In this document: piece by piece, positions 7,614 through 8,920 of the stretch | Layout: each line of letters starts with the position of its first letter | Numbering within the stretch: position 1 is the first letter of the stretch | Origin: JAUWQU01 sp964605095 | GTDB lineage: Bacteria > Planctomycetota > Phycisphaerae > SM23-33 | Reading direction: 5' to 3' | DNA length: 8,920 nt | Assembly: GCA_964605095.1 (NCBI GenBank) | Contig: CAZSBS010000203.1 | Location: 1-8,920 of the forward strand | Translations under genes and position numbers: made by a program | The notes under the pieces: model-generated | Told to the model about the DNA's origin: nothing | Seen by the model: only the letters and a program-made list of their open reading frames with translations | The model's database searches: none

Positions 7614-7629
7614 GGCGGAAGCAGCCGGT

Positions 7630-7700
7630 AGCGAAACCGTGGCATGGGCATCCTGCCCATGCGTCCCACGGGCATCCCCGCAGGGATCCTTCGGACTTGC
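7630..7700. repeat. Planctomycete dispersed palindromic repeat ('HGQDAHAT' type)
   Basis: On the minus strand one frame of this stretch translates to THGQDAHATVSL, and another to DAWAGCPCHGFATG. This is the spurious peptide family that recurs in planctomycete genome annotations because of a high-copy intergenic DNA repeat. The core is a perfect 9-bp inverted repeat with a 3-bp loop (GCATGGGCA 7642-7650, TGCCCATGC 7654-7662), flanked by CGTG (7638-7641) and CACG (7667-7670). A second small hairpin follows (ATCCC 7674-7678 with GGGAT 7683-7687). Outer limits are approximate. The family assignment is from memory of the motif; the inverted repeats are seen directly. Confidence 0.7.
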
Positions 7701-7835
7701 CTGTGGTGTAACACGGAGCAGGGCCAGCCTCCGCCAGCGTAGCAACCATCGCAATCGCCTGAATGTGCACTGCCCGAACCTCCCCATTGCTTGCATGCAT
7801 CCCGGCCGCTCGCAGCCCACAGAACAATTCTAACC

Positions 7836-7853
7836 TTCCGACTCTTCCGACTC
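7836..7853. repeat. Perfect 9-bp tandem duplication
   Basis: TTCCGACTC occurs twice head to tail (7836-7844 and 7845-7853), about 40 bp past the stop of the pRiA4b-like gene. It may be simple slippage; no function is suggested. Confidence 0.6.
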
Positions 7854-7890
7854 GCCGGGGCAACTCAAAGGCATGCGCCACCTGGCGGCC

Positions 7891-8568
7891 TCATCGGCGC
7901 TTGCGCCATCTCGCCAGCTTTGAGTTCACTTTCTTCAGGTCGAACGCATCAGGATCGAAGTCCTTGCCGAGCCAGTCAGCCATATCCTCGTGCCGTTCGT
8001 CGTCGGGGTCGGAGATGGCCTCCAGCATGCTGTAATAGCCCCATATGCCGCCGCAGTCATCGGGTGGGCAGGCGCGCTGGCCGCCCAGGCAGATCGGGTA
8101 CTCTGCCCCGGCCTCGGGGATCCCGGCTCGCTTGACCTTGATCTCGTGATTCCAACTGTCGCCGAAGTCGTATTCGTAAGTCAGCTTGGTGCTGGCGTTG
8201 GGGCACACCTCCGCCAGCAGAACGGCGTCCTCGTCCATGCCCTCCATATCAATAGGGGTTCCATCCGGCGCCCACTTCGGCACAAAAGACTTTCTGCCGT
8301 GCATTCTGGCTTCGAAATCATCGTCCCACTTGCCCAACTGGTAGTAGCTGGCGACTTCCTCGTAGCTGGGCCTCGTGCTTCTCTTGAGTTTTTGAAAGAA
8401 CTGGTGCAGATGACAATCATCCCAGCCCATGACGATCTGAATCACGTGGTGCAGTTCGCCGAGCGTGATGTCCGGCAGCACGGCCACTTCCCGCCAGATC
8501 GGCGGATTAGAGTACTCGAGCGTGATGCGAACCCGGAGCAGTTTGTCCTTCGCGTCTTTTGTGGCCAT
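7891..8568 (-). CDS. Plasmid pRiA4b ORF-3-like family protein, 225 aa
   Basis: The sequence carries the hallmarks of the PRiA4_ORF3 family (also noted in IS1096 'TnpR-like' passengers): PPIWREV at 22-28, a helix leading to MGWDDCHLHQF at 47-57, YEYDFGDSWNH at 131-141, and GQRACPPDDCGGIWGY at 163-178. There is no signal peptide, so it is cytoplasmic. It ends in a basic tail (KLARWRKRR). The biochemical role of the family is not established, although members often occur as stand-alone genes and sometimes near mobile DNA. The ATG at 8566-8568 has GGGAG 8 nt upstream (8577-8581) and a promoter-like pair beyond it. It is separated from the downstream operon by 385 bp and looks monocistronic. By eye, parts of it (around 8270-8450) are less GC-rich than the neighbouring operon, which could hint at separate history. 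No transposase or inverted terminal repeats are seen nearby. Confidence 0.88.
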   Translation of the reverse strand: MATKDAKDKLLRVRITLEYSNPPIWREVAVLPDITLGELHHVIQIVMGWDDCHLHQFFQKLKRSTRPSYEEVASYYQLGKWDDDFEARMHGRKSFVPKWAPDGTPIDMEGMDEDAVLLAEVCPNASTKLTYEYDFGDSWNHEIKVKRAGIPEAGAEYPICLGGQRACPPDDCGGIWGYYSMLEAISDPDDERHEDMADWLGKDFDPDAFDLKKVNSKLARWRKRR

Positions 8569-8604
8569 CTCAATAGCTCCCGATAGCGTGTTCCTTTGCC
8601 GCTT

Positions 8605-8632
8605 ATTCTAGGGCTATCGCCCGCCGGAACAA
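8605..8632 (-). promoter_or_regulatory. Sigma70-like promoter of the pRiA4b-like gene
   Basis: Read leftward, TTGTTC (8627-8632) and TAGAAT (8605-8610) are 16 bp apart. The -10 matches the consensus at five of six positions. Transcription would start near 8598 with a leader of about 30 nt carrying the GGGAG ribosome binding site. It resembles the operon promoter at 7585-7613. Confidence 0.5.
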
Positions 8633-8827
8633 GCGCCGTTTGAAGGCGGCGTCGGGAGAAATGACGGCTGAGACGCTCGCGCCGCGGGCACGGTCGCTGG
8701 CAACCTCGGGAAGGCGTCTGGCTGACGGCCAGCCGCGATCGGTCGTCCGGGACTAGGTAGGCGTCCAAACAGGGAAAGTCCGGCCAAACCCCCTTGGCAG
8801 GCGTCAGCCGGGGTTTGACGGCCGGGG

Positions 8828-8863
8828 CTTGCCAGCCTTGCCATCCTTGCCAGGCTTGCCGCC
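8828..8863. repeat. Four-copy 9-bp tandem repeat (CTTGCCAGC-like)
   Basis: Four adjacent 9-bp units each begin CTTGCC and differ only in the last three bases (8828-8836, 8837-8845, 8846-8854, 8855-8863). The period is a multiple of three. On the minus strand the frame ending at 8804 reads GKPGKDGKAGK, a Gly-X-Lys-like pattern; another frame reads WQGWQGWQ. Whether either is translated is unknown. Confidence 0.75.
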
Positions 8864-8873
8864 GCCCGGGAAC

Positions 8874-8891
8874 GCCGATCTCCTGATCGGC
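8874..8891. repeat. Perfect 7-bp inverted repeat with 4-nt loop
   Basis: GCCGATC (8874-8880) and GATCGGC (8885-8891) flank TCCT. On the plus strand it is followed by ATCTTTCCTCTTC, a poor T-tract, and on the minus strand by GC-rich sequence. A terminator reading left is therefore unlikely and one reading right is only possible. Confidence 0.45.
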
Positions 8892-8920
8892 ATCTTTCCT
8901 CTTCTTTCGCATTCACGCCA

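Larger units (their letters stand above)
7506..7890. other. 385-bp intergenic region holding promoter, dispersed repeat and short tandem repeat
   Basis: This space separates the pRiA4b-like gene from the operon. From left to right it holds the operon leader and RBS, the promoter (7585-7613), the HGQDAHAT-type repeat (about 7630-7700) and a 9-bp tandem duplication (7836-7853). Open frames across it on both strands show repeat-derived and low-complexity translations only, so no gene is called. No intrinsic terminator for the pRiA4b-like gene is evident just past its stop. Confidence 0.6.
8569..8920. other. 352-bp right-edge region without a convincing gene
   Basis: It contains the promoter of the pRiA4b-like gene, a 9-bp tandem repeat (8828-8863) and a small hairpin (8874-8891). 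Two overlapping minus-strand frames stay open for about 100-150 codons, but their translations are Arg/Pro/Ala-rich and match nothing I know, and they run into the promoter. A third frame, open at the right edge, ends at TGA 8804-8806 after a Gly/Lys-rich stretch; it could be a 29-codon ORF from ATG 8891-8893 or the tail of a gene lying beyond the edge. A TGA at 8913-8915 in another frame could equally be a gene end. None can be settled from this sequence. Confidence 0.5.

Noticed and set aside
7506..7820. N-terminal extension of the methyltransferase frame by about 105 codons
   Set aside because: The extension translates the promoter and the dispersed repeat (giving the HGQDAHAT peptide). 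The ATG at 7503-7505 has a good ribosome site and begins at the conserved part of the protein.
7588..7881. 97-codon minus-strand frame in the intergenic region
   Set aside because: It reads through the repeat in another frame (DAWAGCPCHGFATG) and ends in the promoter; this is a common false gene in planctomycetes.
7874..7890. GCGCCACCTGGCGGC palindrome just past the pRiA4b-like stop as a terminator
   Set aside because: The stem is short with a tiny loop and is followed by GCATGCCTTTGAG, which lacks a proper U-run.
8614..8916. Minus-strand frame of about 100 codons at the right edge starting with GTG
   Set aside because: Arg/Ala/Pro-rich translation without any known motif, overlapping another equally open frame; no evidence favours either.
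1..8920. Search for CRISPR arrays, toxin-antitoxin pairs, retrons, phage or defence genes
   Set aside because: No regularly spaced repeats, reverse transcriptase, nuclease, recombinase or small paired genes were seen; all supported genes are metabolic, transport or of unknown function.

Overview
The window is high-GC bacterial DNA in which every credible gene lies on the minus strand. Three things point to a planctomycete (Planctomycetota, or a close PVC relative): a Tat-exported Gfo/Idh/MocA oxidoreductase, a secreted DUF6288-type protein, and an intergenic copy of the dispersed palindromic repeat that is often mis-translated as 'HGQDAHAT' in planctomycete genomes. The taxon is inferred; there is no rRNA or other marker gene here.

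Layout in the direction of transcription (right to left). 8569-8920 holds no convincing gene, but has a 9-bp tandem repeat, a small hairpin and a sigma70-like promoter. 7891-8568 is a monocistronic pRiA4b ORF-3-like gene of unknown function. 7506-7890 is intergenic, with the planctomycete repeat and a good sigma70-like promoter reading left. From that promoter runs a five-gene array: methyltetrahydrofolate/corrinoid-type methyltransferase (6480-7505), SGLT-type sodium/solute symporter (4728-6467), secreted alpha/beta-hydrolase esterase (3823-4707), and, after a 208-bp gap, a large secreted PDZ/DUF6288/HEAT protein (1131-3614) and a Tat-exported Gfo/Idh/MocA oxidoreductase cut by the left edge (1-1082).

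The first three genes are 12 and 20 bp apart and almost certainly form one operon. The last two are 48 bp apart and may belong to the same transcript or start their own in the 208-bp gap. Together they read as a carbohydrate (or similar small polyol or acid) utilisation locus: an exported esterase removes acyl groups, a sodium-driven symporter takes up the product, an NAD(P)-type oxidoreductase of sugar-active type oxidises or epimerises it, and the pterin-dependent methyltransferase could pass a methyl group to or from tetrahydrofolate. The methyl-group link is the least ordinary element, and it is inference: no corrinoid protein or substrate-specific demethylase is visible in the window.

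I see no tRNA, rRNA, CRISPR array, transposase, phage gene or recognisable defence system. The window looks like an ordinary metabolic region with a few points worth checking.
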